Positions 10,968 to 20,900 of a stretch of 64,000 nt of DNA are shown here, one piece after another (the stretch's first letter is position 1; the number at the start of each line of letters is the position of its first letter). The position numbers and the translations under genes are program-made. Source of the DNA: Trileptium ribeirensis (lineage: Eukaryota; Nematoda; Enoplea; Enoplida; Thoracostomopsidae); assembly GCA_030248225.1 (NCBI GenBank), contig JASANE010025077.1:1-64000 (forward strand), written 5' to 3'. The notes under the pieces are model-generated. The model was not told the origin of the DNA, made no database searches, and saw only the letters and a program-made list of their open reading frames with translations.

Positions 10968-11112
10968 AGACGGCACTTTTCAAAGCTGGGACCAGTCGAG
11001 CCCTGCTCTTGTAAAGTTTGGTCGTCGTGGCGGTTGTCGCCAAGCGTTTTTGCTTTTAAATTTCCAGTCACTTTGCTTTCTTTAGTTTTTCGTTTAGCCC
11101 GGGTTGGCTCTT

Positions 11113-11745
11113 CGGCATGCAGCCGTGCGGAAGAGGCCCGCCCGGGGTTTTCCGATGCTTTTGGACTTTGTTTGAGCTTAGGACCAGGGGCAGCCCTTGC
11201 GGGTGCTGAGGTGTCCGGTGGATGCCTTGCGCTCCCGTAAGTGCTGCGCCCGCGCTGGGGAAGTGGGTTGAGAAGGGGACAAATTGTGGTCAAAAGCGTG
11301 TTTAAATTGCAGAAATTTGGGAATGTCCACCCGTGCTCGACTGGTTCCCCACCCACTGGGCCAGGAATTTCACTAGTGCCCAGGGGGTGCATGGTCTAAA
11401 GTATGCTCGATACATATGCGTTAATTCTGTGGCTTAGTAAGGACTGTTTAGTCAAATTTTGAGTCAGGCGCTCGCCGATTACACCGCCTAGGATTTAAGC
11501 TCATCATTAGGCATCATTGTTCAAGATTTTTAATAAAAGAATTTGAAGACTACATACCGGAGGTTATGACAGTCTCGAGTGGACTCTTCTACTGCAGATG
11601 CGTGGAAGAGGCCCGCTCGGGACGCCCTGTAGAGTTTCTAAAATATTCTCGCGTCGGCATAGTAACAGGGGTGGTCCTTGTGGGTGCTGGGGCGTCCATC
11701 GGATGCCTCGCGCTCCCGTAAGTGCCGCACCCGCGCTTTTGCGAT
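11113..11745. repeat. Two diverged copies of a ~150-bp GC-rich module
   Basis: The segment 11,113-11,262 (GGAAGAGGCCCGCCCGGG ... GGATGCCTTGCGCTCCCG) recurs at about 11,592-11,745 with substitutions (GGAAGAGGCCCGCTCGGG ... GGATGCCTCGCGCTCCCG). The spacing is about 480 bp. These are likely internally duplicated modules of the LTR or leader. Confidence 0.65.
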
Positions 11746-12969
11746 CGGAGCAAAGCTAGCTGGAAGAAAACGTAGGCCGGTATTAGGAACGATGACCAAA
11801 TTTTACATGATTTGCGAGAGGGCAAGCTGAAGGCGCAAGGCTAAATGACAAATTTCGGGGTTGAGGGTGCCGCGTTTCGAAAAGAGCCGTTCAGAGCTCG
11901 CGAATATTATTTCGTCAACCACCAAGGATTGCGAAGGAAAATAGGCCGAAAATTTTATCGCCTGTCAAGGTGCTCGTGTGTGAAAAGCTCGAGTCAAGGA
12001 CCCCTCGCGTCGGCTCGGTTCCGGGTCTAGCAAAAAAAATGCCTCCTCAGGATGTAAATAGTATCATTGTCATGTACACCCAAGTGGGTGATATTTACGT
12101 TTTTGAGTGGACGTATGTTTCATCATGTCAAGAAAAGGGAAACCCAAAGAATAAAGAATTTTTGGTGTGATTTCATTTGGCGTACTAGTTTCGATTTAAA
12201 TCTAGCTCTTTGTCTTTGGAAAAGTGCACGACCCCCACTTAGGTGTTCAATATTGTTTGAATTAGGCTGCTCATTTTCCCCCGACCCATTACCCCATGAT
12301 GCTCGCCCCGCCATGTCGTTTTCATCTCCATCACCCTATCCCCGCGTTTTAGCTTTCGTAAAATCAATGTCCCTCCGTACGCCCGCATACTTTTGCTCGT
12401 CTAGGACTGGGTAGGCTCGGTGTGTACAGCCCTAAGTGGAACCAAGGCAACAAAAAAACGCTCCTCTGCACCATGAGGGCCCAAGGGTTAAGCAACCATC
12501 ACTCGGCTCAGTGGAGCCTTTCCGCGAACAAGCCCTACGGCTAGGCAAGGTGTTGAACCTCACATAAGGCACAAAATTCAACCACGGAAATAGAGGGAAT
12601 GACGGGTCAGCCTCATTACCTGAGAGCAGGCTTAGGGGATGACCCTCCCTCAGGGGGACCTCCATACCACTAGATACGTGGGCCAATATAGGGGCCAGGC
12701 CGAACACCCTGGTAAACCCGCCGAGCAGCCCACTAAGCTAAGCGGTTCCCATCGGTCAGACTAGGGTCCGCCGGGGAATCGTGTAAGCCGGGGTTGTCCG
12801 GGCACCACAGTGAAATTTTAGGGTGGTGCAGCTGGGATCCCTTAGGGCCAGAACTGGTCCTAGCTAGTACAAATTATACCATAACATTTATAATTTAAAC
12901 TTTTGTAATAATATGTTATATTTTTGCATTCGCCATCCACCCCTTCCTTTATTTTATTATTGGAAGAGG

Positions 12970-13260
12970 AAAACACTTCCTCCCCAGGGCAAAAACACAC
13001 AGCACCCCCCACCCCCCCTCTCCCCCCTTGTTGGGGGAAGGGCGAACGTATTTGTCAAAAGAAAACAGAACAAAAATAAAATTTCATGTCTCCATCTATT
13101 TATTTAAAATACGTAGATGTGCGGCACAGCCCACCACCAACTACTTGCGTATACATATTTTTTTTACTTTCATCCCCCCCCCTCCCCTCCCCCTTCGCCC
13201 TCCATTTATCTGCCGTTCTTTCCTTCCCTTTCCCTTTCTCCCTTCCCCCCCCTTCGCCAC
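12970..13260. repeat. Pyrimidine-rich low-complexity tract
   Basis: Dominated by C and T runs (for example CCACCCCCCCTCTCCCCCC near 13,005 and CTCCCCTCCCCC near 13,180). The ORFs here are proline- and serine-rich artefacts of composition. Confidence 0.8.
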
Positions 13261-13309
13261 CAACCCACCCAGCCAATGTTCTTGGACCAACACATCCAGA
13301 CTACAACCA

Positions 13310-13770
13310 AGTTTTTGAAACACGGACTTATAACGTACCCCGACTTTTGAACCACAAAGCTCAGAGCCCCATTATTTCGACCCATTAAAATCCAGGTATT
13401 CGAACCATTTTTCAGATCCCCATGTTTTTGAACCATTTTTAGACCAGTCTCATGCTTTTGAAATACTACTTCAGACCCCTGCAATGCTTCCAAACCACTT
13501 GTTTAAACTACCTGTCAGGTTTTCGGCCGGCCAAAAATACTAAACATTTAGTGGGGCGAATGCCCGGGCGTTTGAAAGAGCGGCTTCAACTCTGAAAGCG
13601 TTTAGATGAAGACATAGGTGGAGTCTGAAATAGTGGTTCGGAAACCTGAAGAGCTCTGAATTTAGTGGGTTGAAAACCTGTTGTGGGGTGGTATTGGGTG
13701 TCTGAGCTTAGTGGTTCAAAACCTGGGCGGGATATAAGTCGGTTGTTCGAAATCTGAAGGGGATGTGATG
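13310..13770. repeat. Inverted minisatellite arms (foldback structure)
   Basis: The left part (13,310-13,510) repeats a roughly 35-bp motif built on TTTTGAACCA(C/T)TTTT.AGA.CCCC. The right part (13,600-13,770) carries the same motif in reverse complement (AGTGGTTC.GAAACCTG). The centre is GC-rich around GGCCGGCC (13,525). A single-stranded copy could fold into a long imperfect hairpin. Confidence 0.5.
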
Positions 13771-13775
13771 GTCTA

Positions 13776-14800
13776 CCAACGTGGATGGGGCGATGATACG
13801 ATCATTTGGTGATCGAAAGCCCGGCAGGGGCAAGGGAAAAATAATATGGGAAACTTAAGAGTGTCACACCTTTTATCAGGGTCGGAAATCATCGGCCATT
13901 AGCGCGTCCTAAGGGGTCGCCGGTTGGGGCCAATCGATCTTCCAAAGAAAAATTAATTATGAGGGTAAATAGCCATGAAGCAATGTTGTTGCGACAAATT
14001 TATAGAAATGACTGTCCGAACCCGGGTGATGTAAATAAGCAGATTCCCAGAACAATGCGCAATCTGGTTAAATTTTATCCTTTAGGTAAATTTCACAGTT
14101 ATTGATTGTTTTTCTTTTAGATTTCAATTCATTAACGGTCTCCCAAACAAAAATCTCGGGTAGGCCCCTGTCATCGGCTCTTGGTAATAGCATTCTCCTT
14201 AAATATATATTCTTCTTAATATTGTATACAAATCATTATTCATCTAATTGTACATTATGTACAACTCATTATTTTTCTAATTTTTACATTTCAGCGATTG
14301 CTTAGCTATAGTATTCCGCGTATTAAAAGAAGATGTATTGTGTATTTATTTTGTAATGGGCATGGATATTGCACTATTGTGTTATATGTCCAATCCCATA
14401 TGAATAATTCACATAATGTTAATTGCGTAAATACATGTTTTACATCATTTCTTACAGCATATGTATGCATTTGTTGAATAACGGGCCTTACCATCTGATT
14501 TGATCGAATAAAGTGGGTTGTCGCATTCACAATTATAACACACTGCAGCTGACGTGTTAAGAATATGAAATGTTAAAGTGAAACTCAGTTACGTTGGACT
14601 ATATTTTGAATCAGTGCGTTCGTGTGTAGAACAACACTACTTAGGTTTAAGTAACCACATTTGTTTTGCTCTTTGTTTTCGTCTCTCCAACCAATTAAGA
14701 GTTTGTCGTTGGCGCGCTCATGCGCCGATGTGTTTTCTTTTGCGTTTACGATCATTGTTGGTATCGGCGATAGACGCTGTTTCAACTGTCGACCTTGGTG
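13776..14800. other. No gene seen
   Basis: AT-rich DNA without a supportable coding region, known repeat or RNA gene. Short ORFs at 14,102 and on the minus strand are unstructured. Confidence 0.5.
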
Positions 14801-15297
14801 GCGTGAATAGCTGCTAGGCTTTCGGACGAACTTTGCTCAGCCGCGGCTTGAGCAAACGACTCGTTTGAAAATTCCACACGAAGAAACGATTTGCGATTAA
14901 CAGCCCACTGTGGCAAATCAAGACTCGGTTGAAAGAATTATATGCACGGATCGTTATTTGCAACATGAGGGCAAGCACTGCTCTTCGAACGTGTAACAAT
15001 TTGATTAAATACCAAGTTCCGGGCAAATCGAATTAGCGGCAAATGAAGTTTTGCGCGAGTTGATCGAGGTCGACTACATGATTCGGTTGGCCGCGTTGCA
15101 TCGCTTGCAACTCTGATGGTTCGTAAACAATTGAGAGTGTTGGGGAACCAAGTTCTAATGATATACTTACCGAAATTGTATTTGCTACGGAAGCCCGTCT
15201 CTCCATTGTTGACTTCAGTGCCGATTTTGTCAAACAGGCAATTTTAGCGTCTAAGCCTCGAGCTGCACCAGGACCCGATCACATCACCAATCAACTT

Positions 15298-15480
15298 TTG
15301 ATTGAATGTGTTGACGTGCTGTCGGCCATTTTAGCTTCGCTCTTTTCGTCCTGTATGATAGCCGGTGTCACACCAACAGAGTGGCGCAAAGCACATGTTG
15401 CCGCAATCTACAAAGGCAAGGGATCGCGGCATGTCATGGACAATTATCGTCCTATCAGCTTGACTTCTGCTGAAGCAAAA
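15298..15480 (+). pseudogene. LINE reverse transcriptase, N-terminal part
   Basis: Contains the non-LTR RT region from APGPDHITN (just upstream, in frame) through the YKGKGS and NYRPISLTS motifs. The frame then breaks near 15,475, and the following RT motifs continue in the frame of the next ORF. Confidence 0.8.
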
Positions 15481-15482
15481 TC

Positions 15483-16733
15483 ATGGAGAAAATTGTTGGT
15501 AAAAAGCTTATGGCCCATGGTGTTGAAAATGGCTTGTTCCAGCAGTCGCAATTTGGCTTCCTCCGAAAGCGATCTACTGAACTTCAGTTACTTGATTATA
15601 TGGACTGGTTGACTGAGATAACCAATGGTGGAGACAGCGCCGACGTTGTTTACCTCGACCTAAGAAAAGCCTTCGATCGCGTACCATTTGATCGCCTTCT
15701 CCATAAACTCGAAATGTACGGCGTAGTGAACCCATTACTCTCGTGGATTCGCTCATTTTTATTAAATCGTAAACAATCGGTAGTAGTTAATGGATGCTGC
15801 AGTAACTGGACGGATATTACCAGCGGTGTGCCCCAAGGCTCTGTCTTGGGGCCTGTTTTGTTCCTGTTTTACATAAATGACTTTGACAATTACGTATCTG
15901 GGCGTTTGTATAAATTTGCAGACGACACTAAGTTGTGCAGAAGAATCCCTAAATCAAAGCCTGAGTTAGCCATAGCTGACATGATTAATGACTTAGAAGG
16001 CGTTGTGCAGTGGTCACGTGATTCCCTGGTACAGTTTAACATTAGCAAATGTTCGTGTCTACATACTGGTTCATTTAACCCGCTGTACGGGTATCAAATG
16101 AATGGTATTGACATTCCAAATGTCGACTGCCAAAAGGACTTAGGAGTTTGGGTGATGTCTAATCTTCGAGCCTCTACACATTGTTCGGAAATTGCGGCGA
16201 AATGTAATCAAATAATAGCGTTACTGCGCCGAAATTTTGGGCACCTGACGCATGCTACATTCATCCCAATATACAAATCTTTAATCAGATCCAGACTTGA
16301 GTATGCTAGTTCCTGCTGGTGTCCTCATTATACCCGGGACATCAAAATGTTAGAAGACGTGCAGAGACGGGCTACAAAACTTGTACCTGAAATATCGCAA
16401 CTACCGTACGAGGCACGTCTTCAACGGCTACAACTACAAACACTAGCAACTAGGCGTCTACGGGCCGACCTCATAATGATGTACCGAATGGCACATGGCT
16501 TGGTTGATCTCCCACTTACGCGTTTCTTTACTATCAACCACGACGATCGTCTTCGCGGCCATTTACTCAAGCTGTCTAGCCGGTTCTCTCCGAGGTTAAA
16601 TTGTGGCCGTTACTCATTTGCCTATCGTGCGGTTGATGCATGGAATGGGCTATCCCCCGACATTGTCTTCGCCCCTAACCTCAAAACATTCAAAAGATTG
16701 TTTCATACGTCTCAAACACTGCCAGAGTTATAG
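15483..16733 (+). CDS. LINE reverse transcriptase, palm to C-terminus
   Basis: 416 residues, uninterrupted. Motifs in order: QFGFLRKRST (res 23-32), YLDLRKAFDRV (57-67), [10 protein letters not shown] (115-124), FYINDF (129-134), FADDTK (145-150), then the LGVW and SRLEYAS thumb motifs. The end is the conserved C-terminal segment of CR1/Jockey-type elements (ATKLVPE, AVDAWNGLSP, FKRLFH). Endonuclease sequence is not recognisable upstream. This is the best-preserved LINE in the window, but it lacks its own start and is separated from its N-terminal RT half by a frameshift, so it is probably inactive. Confidence 0.85.
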   Translation: MEKIVGKKLMAHGVENGLFQQSQFGFLRKRSTELQLLDYMDWLTEITNGGDSADVVYLDLRKAFDRVPFDRLLHKLEMYGVVNPLLSWIRSFLLNRKQSVVVNGCCSNWTDITSGVPQGSVLGPVLFLFYINDFDNYVSGRLYKFADDTKLCRRIPKSKPELAIADMINDLEGVVQWSRDSLVQFNISKCSCLHTGSFNPLYGYQMNGIDIPNVDCQKDLGVWVMSNLRASTHCSEIAAKCNQIIALLRRNFGHLTHATFIPIYKSLIRSRLEYASSCWCPHYTRDIKMLEDVQRRATKLVPEISQLPYEARLQRLQLQTLATRRLRADLIMMYRMAHGLVDLPLTRFFTINHDDRLRGHLLKLSSRFSPRLNCGRYSFAYRAVDAWNGLSPDIVFAPNLKTFKRLFHTSQTLPEL

Positions 16734-17339
16734 ATACTTTTCTGCGTTGTCGTTTTGTGTCTCCTTGCAGATCGAAATGCTCCGAAATCACAGTACGCAG
16801 CGGAAGAAATTCGGCTTGCCATTGCTTTGTGCAAACAACAGTACGAAAATATTACAATCCAGTGGCAATGGCGGATCAGGTACGGATAATTGCGAACAGC
16901 GGTTGGTGACATAGAACGTGGGCGTTTTGAAATTTATCGCTGATCCGGATACCGTGGCGGTAAATAACTATTGTCACCCACTTTGTTCGGCTCAATTGGT
17001 CACGGTATTAATGAACGACGTTTCGTGGAACGATTACATGGAATTTTAGGCCGCGGCAACAACGAAGTAAATTTGAATCCATCAGGCTCAGCAGCACTGT
17101 TCTGCTCACCGAAAAACGCTCGTTACTTCTTCGGATATTTATATATCATGATCGGGCTATTTTATAACTCTTTTGTTACATGTTGTTTATTTTATGGAAC
17201 CAAGTACTAGTATTCACCTTTGATTCGTATAACCATCAGTCGTATTGATACTAGTCGTACTAGTAAAGTAATAAATTACACAAAGTTAGCGGAGCAAATT
17301 ACCTAATAAATTTTAGTATATATATAAAATAATTAGCTT

Positions 17340-17720
17340 ATTAATTAACTAATTAGCACCCATGGTAAAATTATAGAGCTTTATATAAAAGTCACATTCT
17401 CATGATCAGCGACGTTCAAAACCCTCGAGTGCAAAAAAATTAGCAATTTTGAGGTGATATTAAAACGGCATAAAATTAACAAATTAGCTAATTAATTAAT
17501 TAACCAGTTAGAATATACGGCCAAGTTTTAGAGCTTCAGGAATGTCATATTCGTGATCAGCGACATAGAAAACCGCCATGTGCAATTTATTTTTCATTTT
17601 TGGACATTTTTGAAAAATTACGTAATTAGTAACTAATTAGCATGTTAACTCCCTCGAATATTAATAAGCACCAGATTCATAATCAGCAGTGAGAGATGTA
17701 TATATATGCCTAAAATAATA
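17340..17720. repeat. AT-rich tandem repeat, ~155-bp period
   Basis: The words TATAGAGCTTTA ... TGATCAGCGACGTTCAAAACC (17,372-17,425) and TTAGAGCTTCAGG ... TGATCAGCGACATAGAAAACC (17,528-17,575) repeat, with a third weaker unit near 17,660. Between them is TTAGCTAATTAATTAATTAA-type sequence. Low-complexity AT DNA continues to about 18,050. Confidence 0.5.
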
Positions 17721-18049
17721 GCTTTACATTAATTATTGGTTGAAAAATTAGCAATTTCGGTTTGAAAATGATAAAAATAGGCTAACACGATTAACTAATT
17801 ATATAGTTAATTACTAAGTAACTAAAGCAAATTTTGACAAAAACTATATGTTACACCTGTCGGATATTAGGCCTTTGAAATGAAAAACTTTTTTAAATCA
17901 TTTTAGTAACTAAAATTCAACGCACCGACAGACAGACTGCCGATTTTCCCACTGACAAAAACAAAACGCCTCGCTTCGCTCCGCTCATTTATGTTGTTTA
18001 TGGACTAATAATTAATAAATTTGAAATTCCGCTATATATTTAACAACAT

Positions 18050-18640
18050 TAAGCTTATTTAGCCCAAGACTGAACTATGAAGCGTCTGAAAAGAGAAAAA
18101 TGTTCATTGCAGTGGCATTTAGCTAGTAGTAAGCTATTAGCGAGAGCGCATGTTGTACCGAAATTTATTGGTGGAAGGCACACCACTACCTCATGAACGT
18201 GATTTGCCGCCATATTTTTTCTTCTGCTGGTGCTATTTGTCACTCTTTTATGTTATAATTGAGCAGGTTTTACACGCACAGCCTTTGCACTATGTTCATT
18301 ATTACTATTGTGATTGCACTTGGCGTCGCCTTCCAATGTGTTATGTGGACCTGCGTCGTTGTCATTATATAATCTATTGCAGGTCCAAATACTGTTGATG
18401 CTATATACTTTAAGACACCTCAGTTTCACGCGAATTCTGACAGATTTTGTAATTTCATACAGGTTGATGGTGCAGTTCCACAATCGGAAATGTTAACTAT
18501 GTGGTAATTTCCTCGCCAATGTCTAGCTAGTATTTACGAATTTCCTGCTACGGTTTGAACATGTAAATATATACGAACACCCCGCTATGAATGGCAGTGT
18601 ACGGGTTCTGTGGTGATGCACTTTTTGTTGTCCAATGCCA
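18050..18640. other. Unassigned AT-rich DNA
   Basis: No coding signal or recognised repeat. By position it could be the decayed 3' end or LTR of the minus-strand Gypsy element that starts to be readable at about 18,650. Confidence 0.3.
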
Positions 18641-18656
18641 CCTGTTTCTTCACAGC

Positions 18657-18896
18657 TTACCACACCGAATCAATCCATATCAGCCATATCGCGAATGTAA
18701 TTCTGCATTGTAGTTGAAACTCGACTTGGTATAGCAAATATATTAATGGAACTGTGTTCCGATCAAAATTCAAGTAATAAGGCGTTTCCATAGTTGATTT
18801 ATAAGGTCCGCTGTGATAAGCAAAACAAACGTAAGGCAATACTTCATCCCAATCTGACTGACTGCTGCTCGTGAAACGTCTTAGCATCGTTTCCAA
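18657..18896 (-). pseudogene. Gypsy integrase core fragment
   Basis: The minus-strand product contains DWDEVLPYVCFAYHSGP and the ETPYYLNF motif. These correspond to the segment after the catalytic Glu in Ty3/Gypsy integrases (W-D-x-LP-Y-x-x-FAYN and TG-x-TPF). Truncated on both sides by stops. Confidence 0.75.
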
Positions 18897-19350
18897 CGTT
18901 TTTTTAAAGGTTCAATTATGCCATCTCCCGTTGAGGTATGCTATTGTTCCGATAGGGTTGCTCAACGGCTGACAGGAGCACTCTCCCAATTTTGAAATTG
19001 ACTTGCACATGTCACTAGACAATTTATCAGTTACTTGCTACAGCCGAATGACATCGTGGTCAGCCTCTGTGTTTTCAGTTGCAAGTGGTAACAATTCCCA
19101 CGTTGTTACGTCAAGGCGTGTTCCACCTTTTGTCTTCTAGTTGGCCAAGTTAGAACAAGATTCGCAAATAACTGCCTTTAGATTGAAGTCCGAATAATTG
19201 CTATCAGGCGTTCGTGAGAGTGGTCCAGCGTTTCGATTTTCTTTCCTGGCCTATGAACTATATTAAAATTATAGCCTTGAAGCATCAAGCTATATTTACA
19301 AACTACCATGATGATCTTTTTTATTAACAACCATTTAAGTGGTTGGTGAT

Positions 19351-19550
19351 CTGGCTAGTCCAAACTTCGGAAATTATAGCTGGGAGCCCCCGGCTCACCT
19401 GCCGGGGCGCCGGATTTTGCCGGGGGGGAGGCAATTTTTTTGACAGGATTTTGTCGCATTTAGACGTTAATTTCTCTCAGCAGGGGCCATTGAGCCGGGG
19501 GTTCCTCCGTTTTGCCGAAAATGCCATCGGTCCCACTTTGGACTAGCCAG
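19351..19550. mobile_element. Palindrome-ended MITE, family 1 (copy 1)
   Basis: Begins CTGGCTAGTCCAAA and ends TTTGGACTAGCCAG, a perfect 14-bp terminal inverted repeat. The interior is G/C-run rich (GCCGGGG words). The 9-mer GGTGATCTG occurs at both junctions (19,345-19,353 and 19,550-19,558) and overlaps the ends, so an 8-9 bp target duplication is likely. It interrupts the Gypsy integrase/RNase H region. A second copy is at 47,749. Confidence 0.75.
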
Positions 19551-19609
19551 GTGATCTGTAGCAACTGAAAACTGGCGTACATAAAGGTATGGTCTAAAAT
19601 ATGTGATCG

Positions 19610-19983
19610 TCCAAACCAAGGATAAAGCTTCTCGCTCTATTAGTCGTTCCTTCCGGCTTTTGTTAACGTTCTGCTCGCCAACAAGACAGGATGTTCCTTT
19701 CCATCATTGGATTCTTCGCTTAGAACAGCTTCTATTGCTGTGTTGCTAGCGTCGGTTTGTACCATAAATATTTTTGTGAAATCGGGAAAATTCAATATTT
19801 TGGTGCCGTCGTTAGCAACTCCTTAATTTTATCAAACGATCGTTGACATTCTACCATCCACTTAAAATAGTGTTTTTCTTATATAATGAGTGTAACGGAT
19901 TCGCTAACTTTGGAAAACACCACATAAACTGTCTGTAATACGACGCCAGATGCATGAAACTTCGCACTTCTTTTGCACTTTTA
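19610..19983 (-). pseudogene. Gypsy RT thumb and RNase H fragment
   Basis: The minus strand encodes PIPKSAKEVRSFMHLASYYR, the RT thumb (res near 16-36 of the 19,851-20,036 ORF). With frame changes it is followed by an RNase H start containing QTDASNTAIEAVLSEE (about 19,770-19,720). The sequence is interrupted at 19,984 by a hAT element; its upstream continuation resumes at 21,933. Confidence 0.8.
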
Positions 19984-20141
19984 GGAATAGGCAGGGAATA
20001 ACCGGAACCGAAATTTACCGGAACCGGAACCAGCAACCGGAACCGTCCATTTAAACCGGATCCGGAACCGGAACCTGGTCTTCGAAATTTATTTATAATG
20101 AAAGGTATGAAGGAAGAAATTAAGGTATATACTGGGTGGCC

Positions 20142-20275
20142 ACAACCCTTGAAAACCCTTAAAAACCCTTGAAAACCCTTGAATTGCTGTTTTCACCCTT
20201 GAAAACCCTTGAATTTCCTAAAATACCCTTGAAAACCCTTGAAAACCCTTAAATATTGCTGACAACCCTTGAATT
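20142..20275. repeat. 10-bp minisatellite AACCCTTGAA inside hAT copy 1
   Basis: About ten imperfect units of ACCCTTGAAA with interspersed ATTGCTGTTTT-like breaks. Absent from the corresponding part of the other hAT copies. Confidence 0.8.
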
Positions 20276-20597
20276 ATTTAAGATGCTCAGCGCATTATAA
20301 CATATCAAAAACCGATTCAATGCTGATTTTATTACAGGGAACACGGCTTTTACCTTCCGAGCAACACCTTCACGCAACTGTTCGTCGTTTGATCTTGCTT
20401 GAGAGGATCTCTTGTTACACATATACGTTTGATACCTTCTATATGTTTCAGATTTGCGGTTTTCCCTGTTAATTTGTATATATATAATCATATATATTTG
20501 TATATATATATAATCTTACAGATTAACAGGTGTAAAATTGTAAGTTTGAAACATTGCAGGTAATCATTTAGTATATGTAGCAATTAGCTCGTAATAA

Positions 20598-20900
20598 ATG
20601 TCTTCAAAGAGTGGATCGTCGTTCTTCAAAGATATTTGGCTACATCGAGACAGATATCCTGAATTTTCAAAATGGCTTCAGCGCGTAGAGTCGGATCGCA
20701 CATTTGCCCGGTGCTCGCTCTGTCTAAAAGACGTCAGCATCGCCCGAATGGGGGTTCAAGCACTTAAAAGTCATCAAAAGTCAACCGCTCATGTCAAAGC
20801 TATGCTAGCTGTGGATAGAAGCAACAGAATTACCGACGTCTTCCGCCCTGCCGCTGATACTGTCATATATATAATATATAGTCGACTTAAAATGCATTAA
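20598..20900 (+). CDS. BED-type zinc-finger fragment of hAT transposase
   Basis: The 100-residue ORF has an aromatic-rich N-terminus (FFKDIWLH, FSKWLQ), then Cys39-x2-Cys42 and His59-x5-His65 (SLCLKDV ... LKSHQKSTAH). This is the BED finger that precedes hAT transposase cores and binds transposon ends. The last residues read into AT repeats, so the ORF is truncated or a splice donor was lost. Start choice: the first ATG in frame, just before the finger. Confidence 0.75.
   Translation: MSSKSGSSFFKDIWLHRDRYPEFSKWLQRVESDRTFARCSLCLKDVSIARMGVQALKSHQKSTAHVKAMLAVDRSNRITDVFRPAADTVIYIIYSRLKMH

Larger units (their letters stand above)
1..12860 (+). mobile_element. LTR retroelement (Ty3/Gypsy-like pol with env), left end outside window
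   Basis: The coding order read directly is: unknown ORF end, env-like ORF, protease, RT, RNase H, integrase. Motif content of protease, RT and integrase places pol in Ty3/Gypsy. The 5' LTR and primer-binding site are not in the window. The 3' boundary is uncertain because no second LTR is available for comparison: a TGTAACAGCCCC word at 9634 would suit an LTR start, and a TATA promoter lies at 10959. The right limit given here is where the GC-rich, non-AT sequence ends and is only a working estimate. Confidence 0.6.
8820..12860 (+). other. Non-coding 3' segment of the LTR element, probable LTR-containing
   Basis: About 4 kb with no convincing ORF on either strand. It begins AT-rich with A/T homopurine-pyrimidine words (9270-9480), then turns C/G-rich (10,140-12,850). 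Candidate LTR landmarks are TGTAACAGCCCC at 9634, AATAAA at 9780, a TATA box at 10959 and AATAAA at 11532. Repeated segments at 11.1 and 11.6 kb are listed separately. The short ORFs in both directions are composition artefacts. Confidence 0.4.
15190..16733 (+). mobile_element. LINE (CR1/Jockey-like), 5'-decayed copy A
   Basis: Recognisable from about 15,205 (segment before the APGPDHITNQLL motif) to the natural end of the reverse transcriptase ORF at 16733. Upstream sequence (14,800-15,200) is probably the same element but too degraded to read. There is one internal frameshift near 15,475. No poly-A tail or target duplication was identified. Confidence 0.8.

Noticed and set aside
10958..11392. 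144-codon minus-strand ORF in the LTR region
   Set aside because: R/P/S-rich composition from GC-rich DNA, overlaps a promoter and duplicated modules, no motif.
12420..12450. TGTACAGCCC as a second LTR start matching TGTAACAGCCCC at 9634
   Set aside because: Similarity ends after about 20 bases; the two regions do not align further.
13086..13388. Proline-rich ORFs in several frames
   Set aside because: They arise from a C/T-rich low-complexity tract; all frames give similar biased peptides.
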